A stretch of 42,536 nt of DNA from Russula earlei (lineage: Eukaryota; Basidiomycota; Agaricomycetes; Russulales; Russulaceae). Both the position numbers and the translations under genes were made by a program. Positions 12,201 through 22,203 of the stretch are shown here, one piece after another; position 1 is the first letter of the stretch; each line of letters starts with the position of its first letter. Below the pieces are notes generated by a model. That model saw only the letters and a program-made list of their open reading frames with translations. It searched no databases and was not told the DNA's origin. The DNA is taken from NCBI GenBank assembly GCA_025769875.1, contig JAGFNK010000447.1, positions 1-42,536 on the forward strand, written 5' to 3'.

Positions 12201-14067
12201 GAATGCGCTTGCGCGCTTTCAATTGAGGCGTCTAACCAATACGTGGTTTGACCCGGGGAATAAGGGGTAAGAGGACAGGATTATACGTCCGTCCTCTCGT
12301 AGGGAAATATGATTTCTATTCCCTAATGCATGCATCCCTTGTTGTAAAAACTCCCCCATAGATAATATCCGAGTGTTAATTTTCGGAATATAGAGAACAG
12401 GAGAAATGCGCGTGACAACCATTTTAGAGTTGACAGTGTGTCCGAAGCAACACAGCGCCTTTGCCTTCCACATATATAGTGTTATCGGCAGTTTTAACAG
12501 GGGATCTTTCGTGCGGCAAAGCCGGCGTATACTCTATAAAGTCTTTTATTTCGAAGGTGAAGTGTGCGGACGCGCCAGAGTCTAGGAGCCATAAGGATCC
12601 CATTTTACTCAAGTCGTGCTTTCCTCTACATCTCGAACAATTTGTGTTACATTCACTATGCAGGGAACTACTTCCTGCGCTAATTTGTACATTCTGCGAT
12701 ACAAGCGAACACTTATTAGACATATCTAGCCCGCTTTGGGGCTGGGGAGATGCTAATAGGTTCCTTAGCGAGTGAAAGGAGAGAGGGAGGCGCACGCACG
12801 CTTCATTATCTTTGGGGTCACTGCCCCAATCAAGCGCTTCATCCGACGGAGTCGGAGCACGCTCAGGGGTGGCAGCACCTTCTGGAATACCGTCGTATAT
12901 GTCGAATAAATCCGACGTATTAGTTTGTGCGAAGTCGCCATTGTCCTGGTCCATAGGCTCAGGGACGGGCGACGGAAGTTTGACTGCACTTGTCGAGGCA
13001 GCGGATTGAGTCGAGATCCACTGCTCGAGAGTCTTGACTGTCTGTATAGTGGGAGTTACCCCAAGATCGTCAGCAAGATCAAGCGCTTTGTTTAAGGCCT
13101 TGTAAGGGCCATGAGTGCGTTTGCGAGGGTCAGTCGCAGTTGGGACGGTACGTTGTTGGATCCCCGAAGGACCCAGATGGGTGATAGTGGTAATGGTCGG
13201 GAGTGGAAGTGCGGCAACGTCCGCAATATGGGAGTGTCCGGGACCATGGCTGTTATCGGCCTTCTCCTTCCCTTTTCCTTTCCCTTTGCCGCCGTGCTTA
13301 CCGCGCTGGCGCTTGTCCTTATCTTCATCGCGCTTGGGCTTATTGCCCTGCTGCTGATTGGAGAAGGAGGGGTCACCATGCTTGCGCTTGACAGCTGAGA
13401 GCTTCTGCGTGCTGTGCTTCTTGCTTGTTCCACGATTGATCTCAGTTTGATATTGAGAGACGATAGCCTCTCGGACGTCCTTAGCATTAAGGTCGGCTAT
13501 TTCATAGTTCTGAGCAAGAATGTGGACAAGCATTTCCCATTTCTGGGGAATGGCAGCAAGCATGATCAGCACCTGCAGGGTGTCAGGGATGTGAAGGGAG
13601 GAAGCGGTAAGACGCTGGAATGCAGCGTGTATCCGATCTATTTGTGGGCCAGGATGTTGGCTCGGGTTAATGCGGATGGAGATGGCTTCTTTGAAGTCCT
13701 TATAGATCGTGGTGGTCGTCGCCTGTGCCATAAAGGGTGTCTAGGCGATTCCAGATTGTCTCAGCGTTATCCAAAGACGTAAGATCTTGTTGGATCGCGA
13801 TGCTCGATCTAAGGACCATATGACCGACTGCCATATCATTCCCTTTGTTCCATTCTTTCAAAGCTGCAATAGCAGCATTTGGGCAGCAATCTCTTCAGCA
13901 AGAGGCGCCTGAGGAAGTCCAGGAAGGACTGGCAGTTCAAATGTGCCATTGCAATAACCCCACAGTCCAACGGACATGAGGTAGGCTTTCATAGCCTTTG
14001 ACCAAATACCATAGTTTGCACCATCAAGGATGGGGACAACAGGGGCAGAGGGTTGAGACGACGACAT
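9211..14067 (-). pseudogene. Copia gag-pol polyprotein, frameshifted
   Basis: The gag N-terminus starts at ATG 14067. No CCHC knuckle is obvious; the gag C-terminal part is Lys/Gly-rich (about 13300-13230) instead. The protease motif LLDSGAS lies near 12580, the integrase HHCC zinc region (HRRLGH, CPGC) at about 12180-12050, and the integrase DDE core from about 11970 (HSDLKS) to 11680 (GRAERF), with SDAGGEY near 11795. Reverse transcriptase begins near 10680, its YVDD box is near 10155, and RNase H motifs (YADSDWA, SSTEAEY) lie at 9680-9520. The frame changes near 13885, 13735, 12440, 12225, 11100, 10265 and 9985. At least three of these are clearly single-base gains or losses. The protein ends at 9211. 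Confidence 0.9.
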
Positions 14068-14220
14068 TGTAGCTGTTAGAAAAGGGCTTAGAGGTCGTCA
14101 GTAAGAGTATTGTATTCAAACAAGCCGACATAGTCTCCCCATAGGGTAGACTAGCTCGCCGCAGCATGCAGGCTTCAGGGATGCTTCGCCATCGTTGCAG
14201 CCGATGAAGGCGCATGGCTT

Positions 14221-14235
14221 GCAGGGCCCATAACC
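14221..14235 (-). other. Copia primer-binding site for half initiator tRNA-Met
   Basis: On the coding strand, GGTTATGGGCCCTGC follows directly after the 5' LTR. It does not begin with TGG, as sites for a tRNA 3' end do. Instead GGTTATGGGCCC is complementary to the anticodon stem-loop of eukaryotic initiator tRNA-Met (GGGCCCAUAACC). This matches the half-tRNA priming known for Drosophila copia. Confidence 0.75.
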
Positions 14236-14620
14236 TGTTGCGCAGCATAGAGCGCAGCTAACAGGCCAAGCAACCCACCTTAGAGGTTGTGCTAATGCTC
14301 AAGTGATATTGGGGTGTAGAGCGATGTGTATACTCGTCTACAAGTATGGTATTTATACCTCTATGACCCAGGGCTGTTCCTAAGTCCAAAAGAGGTGACT
14401 ACAGGTGTCCACTATATCGCGCATTAAGTGACGCGTGATGTGGAAACGTTCTAGACGCAGCATAAGGCTGCATCTTGTGATAGATAGCGTACTATGCGTA
14501 ACCCTATTGCCATAAGCGCATATACTAAAGTTCTGTCTAACACGTAACATCTATGAGCGGATCTTGAACCTTGTATGAAGGTCTTCGCCTTCTTTGATCC
14601 GTTCGGGTTCCGGTTCAACA
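14236..14620 (-). repeat. Copia 5' LTR (right on + strand)
   Basis: 385 bp. It retains both CpG sites that are mutated in the partner LTR. Transcription would start here and run toward lower coordinates. Confidence 0.95.
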
Positions 14621-14625
14621 CCTCA
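14621..14625. repeat. Target site duplication CCTCA (right)
   Basis: A perfect copy of 8772-8776. Confidence 0.93.
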
Positions 14626-16004
14626 GGCACCATTTAAAATGACAGGTGGTTTTCTGCTGTGACTGACATTTCCTCTAAACCAACTATCATCTCTTGACTC
14701 TCTTCTCCCACTCGATCACTCCCATCTAACAAAAAATGACTGTCAATATGATTGAGCTCCGCAAAATGCAATATGCCCAGGAGCTCATGGCACACACCAA
14801 ATGCCAGTGGATGCTTGTGTGGCAAAGCACTCAAGCGCAAGCATGGCTTCCCACCCCCCTTCAGTGGATGTTGCTACCATCTCATGCACACTCAAAGTTC
14901 ATGCCCAAGATCTACCACCAGACATGGGACAGCAGCAGCATCAGCAGTAAGTTTGTTTATTGGGGTCTGCGCACTGACCCTGGGTTGACTTTTTTTTTGC
15001 TTCCAGCAGCACTGCAGTGCTAGTGTGCCTCTGTCAATGCTGAGTCCTAGCACTGCCCCCAAGCAACCACAATTGTACCACCCAAATTTCTTCAGGCAAT
15101 ACTGTATTTTGTGGTTGTTCATCCATCACAAGCTCCATCAGTCACACTGGACATTCATGTCTCAGCGATGAATGCAGGTGGTCTGTAGGGCCAAGGGTTT
15201 CACCACATTCATCATGGGTGCCTGGCAATCCTCTATTCTGATGGGTCAGTTTGCTGTCAGCTGCTTTGGATGGTTGAATAGCTCAAACTCAAATGCTTAC
15301 TTGATAGTTGTCTCATGAATGATGACTGCCCATGGTATCTTCAAGAGATCAAGCTGTGTCCATCAAAGGATGATCCAGCCACACATGCAAGCACACCATG
15401 CCCTCTGCCTCTCACGTTCAACACACACTCCCTCTCCTCCACCTCCAATGACATTACCACTGAATGCCCAACACATGCACCCAACACCCTCCTTTCTCCC
15501 ACCACCATGTCACATGCAAACTCCTCCACACCCTCCACCTCTTGCCTCCAACATACACACCCACTCCTCCAACAATGCTACCATGCACCCGCATGCTCAC
15601 CTGCACCCACACCTGCATGCCTGCCTGCCACTGCCTCATCAGTCAGGCAAAAGCCCCCAATGCTCAAGAGCTGACCAACCACCCCTGCATGGCATTTTGG
15701 CCATGCTAACTGGTGCCCACTTGTTGCTACCACCTACCATACCCTTTCAAAGTTTAGTTTCATTTTGTTTCATTTCACATGTTGCCTCAATGCCATGATC
15801 ACATGTGTCCATACCCAATCCTCTCAGAATACATCTACCCTTGTTTCCTTTCTGTTCTCTTCCATGCATGCTAAAGGCTCCTCAGTGCAAAATCCATGAA
15901 CCCAGAATGCTGCATGGATGCGGGAAATCATTGAAGCTGAGCAAGCATCTGATGAATCAGACTCACATCCATGGCCTCTTTGGAGAAAATATAACAAAGG
16001 CAGG
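14626..16004. other. CpG-poor, CA-rich spacer
   Basis: There is no supported gene. A 120-160-residue open frame at 15315-15800 is made of His/Thr/Pro/Ser-rich low complexity (CACAC-type sequence) in two overlapping frames, and so reflects composition rather than coding. The stretch is CpG-depleted and probably belongs to the hAT remnant to its right. Confidence 0.5.
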
Positions 16005-16196
16005 CCTGAGGTGTGAGTTTGTTCACAGCTTACTGTCCTCTCAGCTTCTGCAGTGGTTGTAGAGAGGGTTTTCTCTGGTGGCCAAGACACAATCTCTCTC
16101 CATCGCACTAGCTTGAAGGTGGAGACCATCAGGACCCTTATACTAGTCAAAAAGAAATTGCACTTGCAACGAGAATGTGTCATATCAGTGGTTTAG
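16005..16196 (+). pseudogene. hAT transposase C-terminal fragment
   Basis: In the frame ending at TAG 16194 the peptide contains VVVERVFSGGQDTISLHR and then LKVETIRTLILVK. This matches the hAT dimerisation domain (consensus ERVFS...I...R..L..ET...L). The upstream part of the transposase is not recognisable, so only the tail survives. Just downstream, 16330-16366 reads as an inverted AGGGCTGTTCACTG terminus, which would suit a hAT right end. It differs clearly from the second hAT fragment at 16706-17158. Confidence 0.7.
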
Positions 16197-16705
16197 TTCC
16201 TAAATATGACCCATTACCCATAATATGGCTGTTCAATACCCCATACCATCCCATTTGAGTTCACAGTAAGTTGATATATGGTATGGGGTCAGGACAGGTA
16301 GACCTGTTTGGACCTGTCAAATATACAGCCATACCCATAATACAGTACAGTGAACAGCCCTAGTTATCGAGCTGTGATTGAGAAACACCAGCCATAGAAA
16401 TGGCCATCAGATGTCTATCTGTCTTTGCATCCCCCAGTGGCTATGTTTCTTTCAGTTTGAATCAGCTGCATAAAAGAGCCATAAGATGTCAGGGTTAGTT
16501 TCAATGGTTAGGATTAGTGTAAAACATTGAAGAAGCAGTTTCAAAGATCACAATGTCAAGGGTATTCAATTGCATCAAGAATAATGCAGAGTTATGCTGT
16601 AAGGTCACAATGGCACATGCCATTTTTAGCACCCTCAAGGTTGGCAGATGGTGCCTCTTGACATGAGATTGATGGATTGTATGCTCTGTGGATGATCTAT
16701 GTACT
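16197..16705. other. Spacer with possible hAT terminus
   Basis: It contains repeated ACCCATA/ACCTGTC words (16205-16350), in part inverted (ACCCCATACC at 16235 and GGTATGGGGT at 16282), and ends with CAGCCCTAG at 16358-16366. No gene was seen. Confidence 0.4.
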
Positions 16706-17158
16706 TCACTTGTTCTCATCTAAGATGAATTCATTGATGACCGTGATGAGCTGGCTGTCCCACTCTGCTCCCTGTTCCTCAGCCTCCAATAGCTCAGAAT
16801 ATTCCTGTAATTCTACCTCCTCAACTTGTGCTGAGTTCCATGCTACAAGATCAACAACCTTCTGGTGCCAGGCAAACTTCATAATCTGAAGCTCTTCAAA
16901 TAATTTTGCACTGAGGGATGCACAATGATCATCCATGGTTTGCTTACTTGCTGAGAATAGCCTCTCACATGGAACTGACAATGCCTGGCAGGGGAGGACA
17001 TCAAGGGCTATGCGTGGGAGTGATGGATACAATGCAGCATGATCCTGCAGCAGAAGGTTGTAAGTAGATATGAAATTTAGTTGAGCAAACTTACCTGCCA
17101 CCATATGATAATGTCCATGTCTTTCATTACATCTGCAGGTCAATCCTTGAGGTATCAT
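16706..17158 (-). pseudogene. hAT transposase C-terminal fragment (second family)
   Basis: The minus-strand frame carries YPSLPRIALDVLPCQALS, then VPCERLFSASKQTMDDHC and LQIMKFAWH. This is the hAT C-terminal dimerisation domain (SxPCER(L/V)FS). It is followed by an acidic tail and a stop. The N-terminal BED finger and catalytic part are absent nearby, and the frame is CpG-poor. It is a truncated remnant, probably not translated. Confidence 0.75.
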
Positions 17159-17734
17159 CTAAGCTGACAAGACTCACTGTTGAACTATCCAGTTCAAGAG
17201 TGAGGGATAAGCTCAAAGATGAGTTGGTAGACATCCAAGACAGCATGGGCAAGAAGTAATGTCCAGAGTAGTAACAAATACCAAAGAGGTATGGTTACCA
17301 GGAGCATCGAGCAGTTATGCAGGGAAGTGGCCAGAATGATCATAAGGGGACGGTCCTTAAAGGAGTATCCCAGGGGTGGAGAGTGCCGTAAACAAATGGA
17401 CAGTCTGGAGACTGTCCGGTACTTTATTGAGCACTTATATACTACAAGGGAACTGCTAAATAAGGGATATGTCATAACCTTGTTATCAATCACAATAGGC
17501 AGATGAGTAAGGCACCCAGGGGTGCTTGGTAAGCTTGCTCAGTCATGCTTAGTAACCTGCTGAGTAAGGAGTGTTTCAGTGATGAGTAATAATTCTTGGA
17601 GTCCATGTGACCATCGTGTGAACTTCATGGGTCATTTGCTGTACTTCAGGCTTACTAATACAGTTAGTAAACCTCGTTGACTCTCTCCTGGGAACCAGGG
17701 CATGTGGATCTCCACTTTAGGAGTCTCCAGGTCG
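17159..17734. other. Spacer, possible LTR-like fragment
   Basis: No coding frame is supported. The segment 17380-17480 (GTACTTTATTGAGCAC, then ATATACTAC) has LTR-like features, but no ends or duplicates were found. Confidence 0.35.
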
Positions 17735-18030
17735 AGTTTTCATGGCCATGAGCATTCGGTCTGGTTGGTTAGAGGTCCTGGGTTCAATCCTGGCAGTGGG
17801 CTATCTTTCAAGGCAACTTGGAGCTGAACTTGGCACTGTCATCTTGTAAGTGTACAATGCTTGTTGCTTAATCCCCTTTCAACAGAAGGCCGTAGCTGGC
17901 TTCTGTAACAAGGGTCTTGGGTTCAATCCTGTGTAATGGACTATTATGATATAACTGGAGTCAATCTTGGCACTGTTGTCTTGCTTGTCAATAGTTGTAT
18001 GCATTCCTCATTAAGTCCCTTTGAAGTCCC
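17735..18030 (+). repeat. Two tandem SINE-like, tRNA-related units
   Basis: Two consecutive units (about 17741-17886 and 17890-18030) each contain the pol III B-box-like word GGGTTCAATCCTG (17781 and 17931). Each then has a homologous body: AACTTGGAGCTGAACTTGGC with CACTGTCATCTTG in the first, and AACTGGAGTCAATCTTGGC with CACTGTTGTCTTG in the second, both ending near TTAAGTCCCTTT or TTAATCCCCTTT. A weak A-box-like TGGCCATGAG precedes the first. Neither folds into an obvious cloverleaf, so they are better read as tRNA-derived SINEs than as tRNA genes. Confidence 0.45.
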
Positions 18031-18600
18031 ATCAATAGAACAGACTCTTTGAGAGTGTTCATGACATGGCTGGCCTTGAAATCACATGCAAAAATGCGAT
18101 GTGACATGACATGAGACTGACACCTCAGCTCCCTTTCATCCCTTGCCACCTCCCTCTTGTTCCAGGCCATCCACTGACCACACACCACAAGCCACCTCAT
18201 GTGCAACATCAAGACCTCAATTGCATTGCCCAGCCCTTGCCACCAACCACATGTGCATGCCACGCCTCTGCACACTAGATCCATTCATGTCCAAAGTCTT
18301 TCATCATAGCCTCAACCACTGTCTCGACCAGTCTGGATTCTCTTCATGCCTATCTCTCCCTTTCATGCCTTTCATCTCTAGTACCTTCTCTCCTGTATAT
18401 AAACTGCTTAGCTGCAGAGTTACAAAAGACAAAGAATAGGACCCCTCTTTGCAACCCACTCCTCTCTGTCTATGAAAAACAAGAAGCATCACCAGTTATG
18501 CAGACCACTTGCTCCACTCTCTCCCCCTCTCTTCTCTCTTACCTTGGACCAGTTGGCCTTACAATCTCACTTGTGTGTCCCTGGACTCACTACAGTGCTA
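18031..18600. other. CpG-poor spacer
   Basis: No gene was seen. It includes pyrimidine-rich runs (18330-18560) and a TATATAAA-like word near 18395. Confidence 0.5.
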
Positions 18601-19268
18601 TGCATGACATTCATGTGTAAGCAAGATTAGCAATTCCAATTTCATGGTCATGCTTGCTTGTGTATTGTCCAAGAATGGTAGGCATGTCCATGTAAGATTT
18701 GATGACTATTTGGCAACAGCAACCCATCTTCTTGATCTCAGATCTCTGTGTGTGATCAGGGTGCTTCTTTACATAACACAAAGCTCTCCCAGATAGTTGG
18801 TGGGAACAGACAAAAACTTTTTTTGTCCATCCCTGCCCATGCTCAGTGCTGGATGTAATCAATTCAATTGCATGAGCAAGTTCTTCTTGCCTGCACCACA
18901 CATCAAAATTGGCTGCTGTCAGCCATTCCATGGGGTATCTGCTGTGCTCCTGGTCATGATTAAAACCTCCCCTCTTTCCAGAATTGGCAATGATCTTTGA
19001 AGGGGCATGCCTGAACTTTAAATGTTGTGTCACACAAGGGGCACTTGGGCCAGAAGTGGCAGATGGAGTGGATGGGGTGGATGATACACCAATCAATTGG
19101 AAACAGGATAATATTTGTTTTTGATTTGGTAGGGGGAAAAGGTAAGTAGTTATGTTACTGTTAACCCGCTTATATATGTAATTTAATATGTGATTGAACC
19201 CTCAATTCTCTTGCCAACCCAATCACCTTTTATGGTAATTCTTGATCATCCAACCCACTGCTAAAAGT
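18601..19268 (-). pseudogene. MULE copy C1: 5' end only, CpG-decayed
   Basis: This is the N-terminal part of the same transposase family as 4246-7081. It covers the terminal repeat (about 19186-19264) and a continuous frame (19096-18611) with GGFNHDQEHSRYPMEW, VKKHPDHTQRSEIKK and GCCCQIVIKSY. The reading frame is unbroken where copy B is shifted after WTKKVF. One zinc-region residue is changed (GCRCR to GCCCQ). The copy stops abruptly near 18601, inside the sequence matching 6450 of copy B, so the rest of the element is missing here. Nearly every CpG of copy B is TG or CA. Confidence 0.85.
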
Positions 19269-20453
19269 CAAAAGCTACTGTTCTCCTATGGGTGCATTTA
19301 GCAAACAATCCCCTACTCACAAGAAGAGCGGAGTTTGAACCTAAGTCCATTTACCAGTAAATGGACACCTTCGTTGACCAAACAATGAAGTCTTGTGACC
19401 CTGGATGTGTTTGGTCCTGTGACTTGAGCATGCTCTGTGACTGAGGTGCTTGTGACTCATGTATTCCCTGTGACTGGGACTTGGATAGTGGTGCTGCTGT
19501 GCAGTGGTGGATATGATGGCCCTGGTGGGGTGAAGTGGCCTGAAGCCTTCTGATGCTGCTGTCTGACACACTCTTGATTGCATCAACTTTATGGAGTATG
19601 TCCCTCTGAGAGGGAGTTGGTGACTGGGTATTGGAGAGAGCATGAACAAGGCCTTGGTGTGAGGATGATGACTTGGTCATTTCATTGAGGGTAAAGGTAG
19701 TTGTCATATGACATCATGGTGGTAAGGTGCTAAGAGGGGCAAGGAGCAATTTGTAACACCCACAAGGTCACCAGTGATCCTATCATTCTGTTTGTTAACA
19801 GCCACAGTTCTTACTTACTCTGTCTCATCTCCCATTCCTTGTCTCTTGATCACCTGATTATCCTCTATGTTTGCTACAGTATTTAAGGACCAGTAGCTAC
19901 TGTCTCAAGCAAGAGCATATTTAAGCATCATGCTTCAGGTACAACCCTGCTCTCAGTCTGTCTCTGCTTGCACCTGCCCTTAGATCAAGCCACATGAACA
20001 CTGCATGCCTGTGGTTGTGCACTACAATAGTGACTGTGTGCCTTCCCCAGTGTGGCACAACCTGTGGCATGACTTGTGGCAATTGATGATATGGTTGTAT
20101 GTGCTATTACTGGGCTTCACAGCAACCATGTACCTACATCAAGATGGCACACCTTTGTACCTGCCAACCTGCCATGTGGGTACAGTTTTTTGAGGGTTTG
20201 AAATTGTCTACCCAGACCCCACCCACCTATACCCCTGACTCATACCTGTGCAGGTATTGTAACCCTTGCCATATGCTACTGTCATGGCTTGTATACTAAG
20301 AGCAGAGAGTAGGGACAACATCTGGTTGGCACTGGCAAGGATTTGGGATAGGATAAAATAGGAGGGCCTGGCATGTCTTATTAAATTTGAGAAAGGATTT
20401 TAATGCCTGCACTAGGCCCTCCCTCAAATCACACAGACAGCAGAAGCTGCATG
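19269..20453. other. Spacer between MULE fragments
   Basis: There is no identifiable gene. A minus-strand open frame at 19707-19341 gives a Ser/Gln/His-rich peptide in CpG-depleted sequence, with no recognisable domain. It probably derives from repeats. Confidence 0.45.
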
Positions 20454-22104
20454 CTTTTTGTGGTGGGTTCAATTACTATAAATGGCAATTGTGTTGGCAA
20501 GATGATTGGTGCTTCAATCATGCATTTAATGTAGAGACTTGATAGTTTAATGAGAGTGGGGAAATGATAGTTTTATTGAGTGGGTGCAGCATCCAAGGAA
20601 GGGCCTGCATGTTCACACATGTGAGAGTCACTGAATAAGTAATGACTGTGCTATCCAGGTATGAGCTCTATGAAATGTAAGGAAAGGGTAACTTAAAGAA
20701 CATACCTCAGTGACTCACATGCATGAGCAATCACTGAGGGAAGGGAAGTATTCTGTCTACTTGTATAAGTAGACAACAGGTGTGGATTCTACAAGTCCAC
20801 AAACAAAGGGTATGCAAGGAACAGAACAATGATCAAGCCAATGAACATCTACACTAGTTAATTAGCCTAGGTATAAAGTTGTATAAATAACTAACTCCAC
20901 TTGAAGTGGCTAAATGGTGCTGGATATATGAATCAACTAAGGGGATCCCTCACTTGTTCTCATGTGTTTGCAATTGAGCTCACTTGCACTTGGGAATTTA
21001 CAACATTTAAATGACACCAAATTATTTGCTCAATTACTTATTCAATCACTTATTTATTAGGTATCAGACAGATAAATTACAATGATACAAAAAAAAATTT
21101 TAATTGTGTGTAGAGGGAACAGCAGCAGAGGAGGCTGCTAGAATAGACAGTGGTGTGAGTCTGAAGGGACCTGGTGCAAAGGAGGTGGTGGCATTGAAGG
21201 AAATGGAGGGAGGGAGGTTGAGATGATGGTTCTGGGCAAATGTGCACACATTCATGGCACAGTGGCAGATATTGCATCAGGCTTGGCACACTTGCCCAAT
21301 TGTTCACCCCCAGTGTATGGATCACCATGAACATGGCATAGGGGCACTTTCCCGTAGCAACACCAATGCTCTGTGCTGTCAGTCCCTGCTTGTTGGGGAG
21401 ACAGGTCCATTGTTTTGGGCCCCATTTGATGCCCATATCTTGGCTGTCTCCATCCACATATTCCTTATCAGGTAAGACCTTGGAACCTTGAATTACATTA
21501 ATTGCAGCTGCCAAACTGTATTTGGTGGCCAACATGGCCTCAACAATCTCTGCTGATTGATTAGCATTCTCAAGCCTAGATGTGAGATTGCACAATAATG
21601 ATATGATATCCTGTGAGAGAGATATGAGCCTCTGGATGTAGCCTGATATTGTCATCTTCCATTTTCTGCACCATGCAGCTTACAGCCTGGAGCAAGACAG
21701 ATCAGTCTTGGCTGCCATCAGGTGACAAATCCTGAATATTGTGTACCTTGCAATTCATTAGGTTAGTGAACTCACGTGTTAACAGATGAAATTTACTTAT
21801 ATAAGTGAGTTAATAATAAGATAACTACTTACCAAATTATATGATCTCTGAATGGGCATTCCTGCTTCAAACATTGTGTGGTGAAAGGGGTGCTCATGCC
21901 AGAATGAGCAAATGGGGTAGATGGTGTGCCCATCAACAGAAACATGATAACATTTCTTTTTCATTTTGGTAGGGGAAAAGGGTAAGTAGTTATCTTATTA
22001 TTGACTTGCTTATATAAGTCAATTTTATCTGTTAACACATGATTGAAGCCTTGTTTCTCTTGCTGACACAATCACCTTTTATAGTAATTCAACCCACCAT
22101 GAAA
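20454..22104 (-). mobile_element. MULE copy C2: internally deleted, CpG-decayed, with nested insertion
   Basis: Both termini are present (20454-20529 and 22031-22104), but the transposase is gutted. Sequence matching about 4386-4950 of copy B (SWIM-distal tail, 21655-21077) is joined near 21631 directly to sequence matching about 6215, a deletion of roughly 1.26 kb that removes the DDE core. A short CTCT microhomology marks the junction. A 476-bp element is nested in the left end (20530-21005). Segment 21777-21834 is an inverted copy of 21981-22037, which is the terminus-adjacent region. CpG positions of copy B are almost all TG/CA here, for example GCGGTGGG to GTGGTGGG in the terminal repeat. 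Confidence 0.85.
20530..21005. mobile_element. Probable solo LTR nested in MULE C2
   Basis: A 476-bp insertion interrupts the MULE left end relative to copy B. It starts TGTAGAGACT, ends TTTACAACA and is flanked by direct repeats TTTAA (20525-20529 and 21006-21010). TG...CA ends with a 5-bp target duplication fit an LTR, and no internal region is present, so it is a solo LTR left by LTR-LTR recombination. It is not the same family as the Copia LTRs at 8777 and 14236. Confidence 0.7.
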
Positions 22105-22143
22105 AGTCAAAAACTGACAGTGGACACAGAGAATTTAATGTGG

Positions 22144-22203
22144 AAAATTGGGAGGCCATTATAATGTTATTATATAATAGCATTATAATGGCTTCCCAAT
22201 TTT
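22144..22203. repeat. 60-bp near-perfect AT-rich palindrome
   Basis: The block starts AAAATTGGGAGGCCATTATA and is almost its own reverse complement through the centre TATTATATAATA. Only two pair positions mismatch, and both would be G:T wobbles in RNA. It lies 40 bp outside the MULE C2 right end and could be a tiny MITE. Confidence 0.8.

Larger units (their letters stand above)
8777..14620 (-). mobile_element. Complete Copia-type LTR retrotransposon
   Basis: This is a 5,844-bp element with identical-length LTRs (385 bp), a 5-bp target duplication, a polypurine tract (9162-9172), a primer site (14221-14235) and a gag-pol region in the Copia order protease, integrase, reverse transcriptase, RNase H. 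The integrase-before-RT order separates it from Gypsy elements. The LTRs differ only at two CpG positions, so the insertion is young. The coding region nevertheless has at least six frameshifts, so this copy is non-autonomous as sequenced. CpG is retained. Confidence 0.95.

Noticed and set aside
15315..15798. Overlapping open frames of 119-159 codons on +
   Set aside because: The peptides are His/Pro/Thr/Ser-rich in both frames because the DNA is CA-rich and stop-poor. CpG depletion and lack of any domain argue for repeat debris, not a gene.
17741..17800. tRNA gene suggested by GGTTCAATCCTGG
   Set aside because: No acceptor stem or anticodon arm can be formed around it, so it is treated as SINE-like instead.
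19341..19707. 118-codon Ser/Gln-rich frame on the minus strand
   Set aside because: CpG-depleted, low complexity, and placed between two MULE fragments with no family resemblance.
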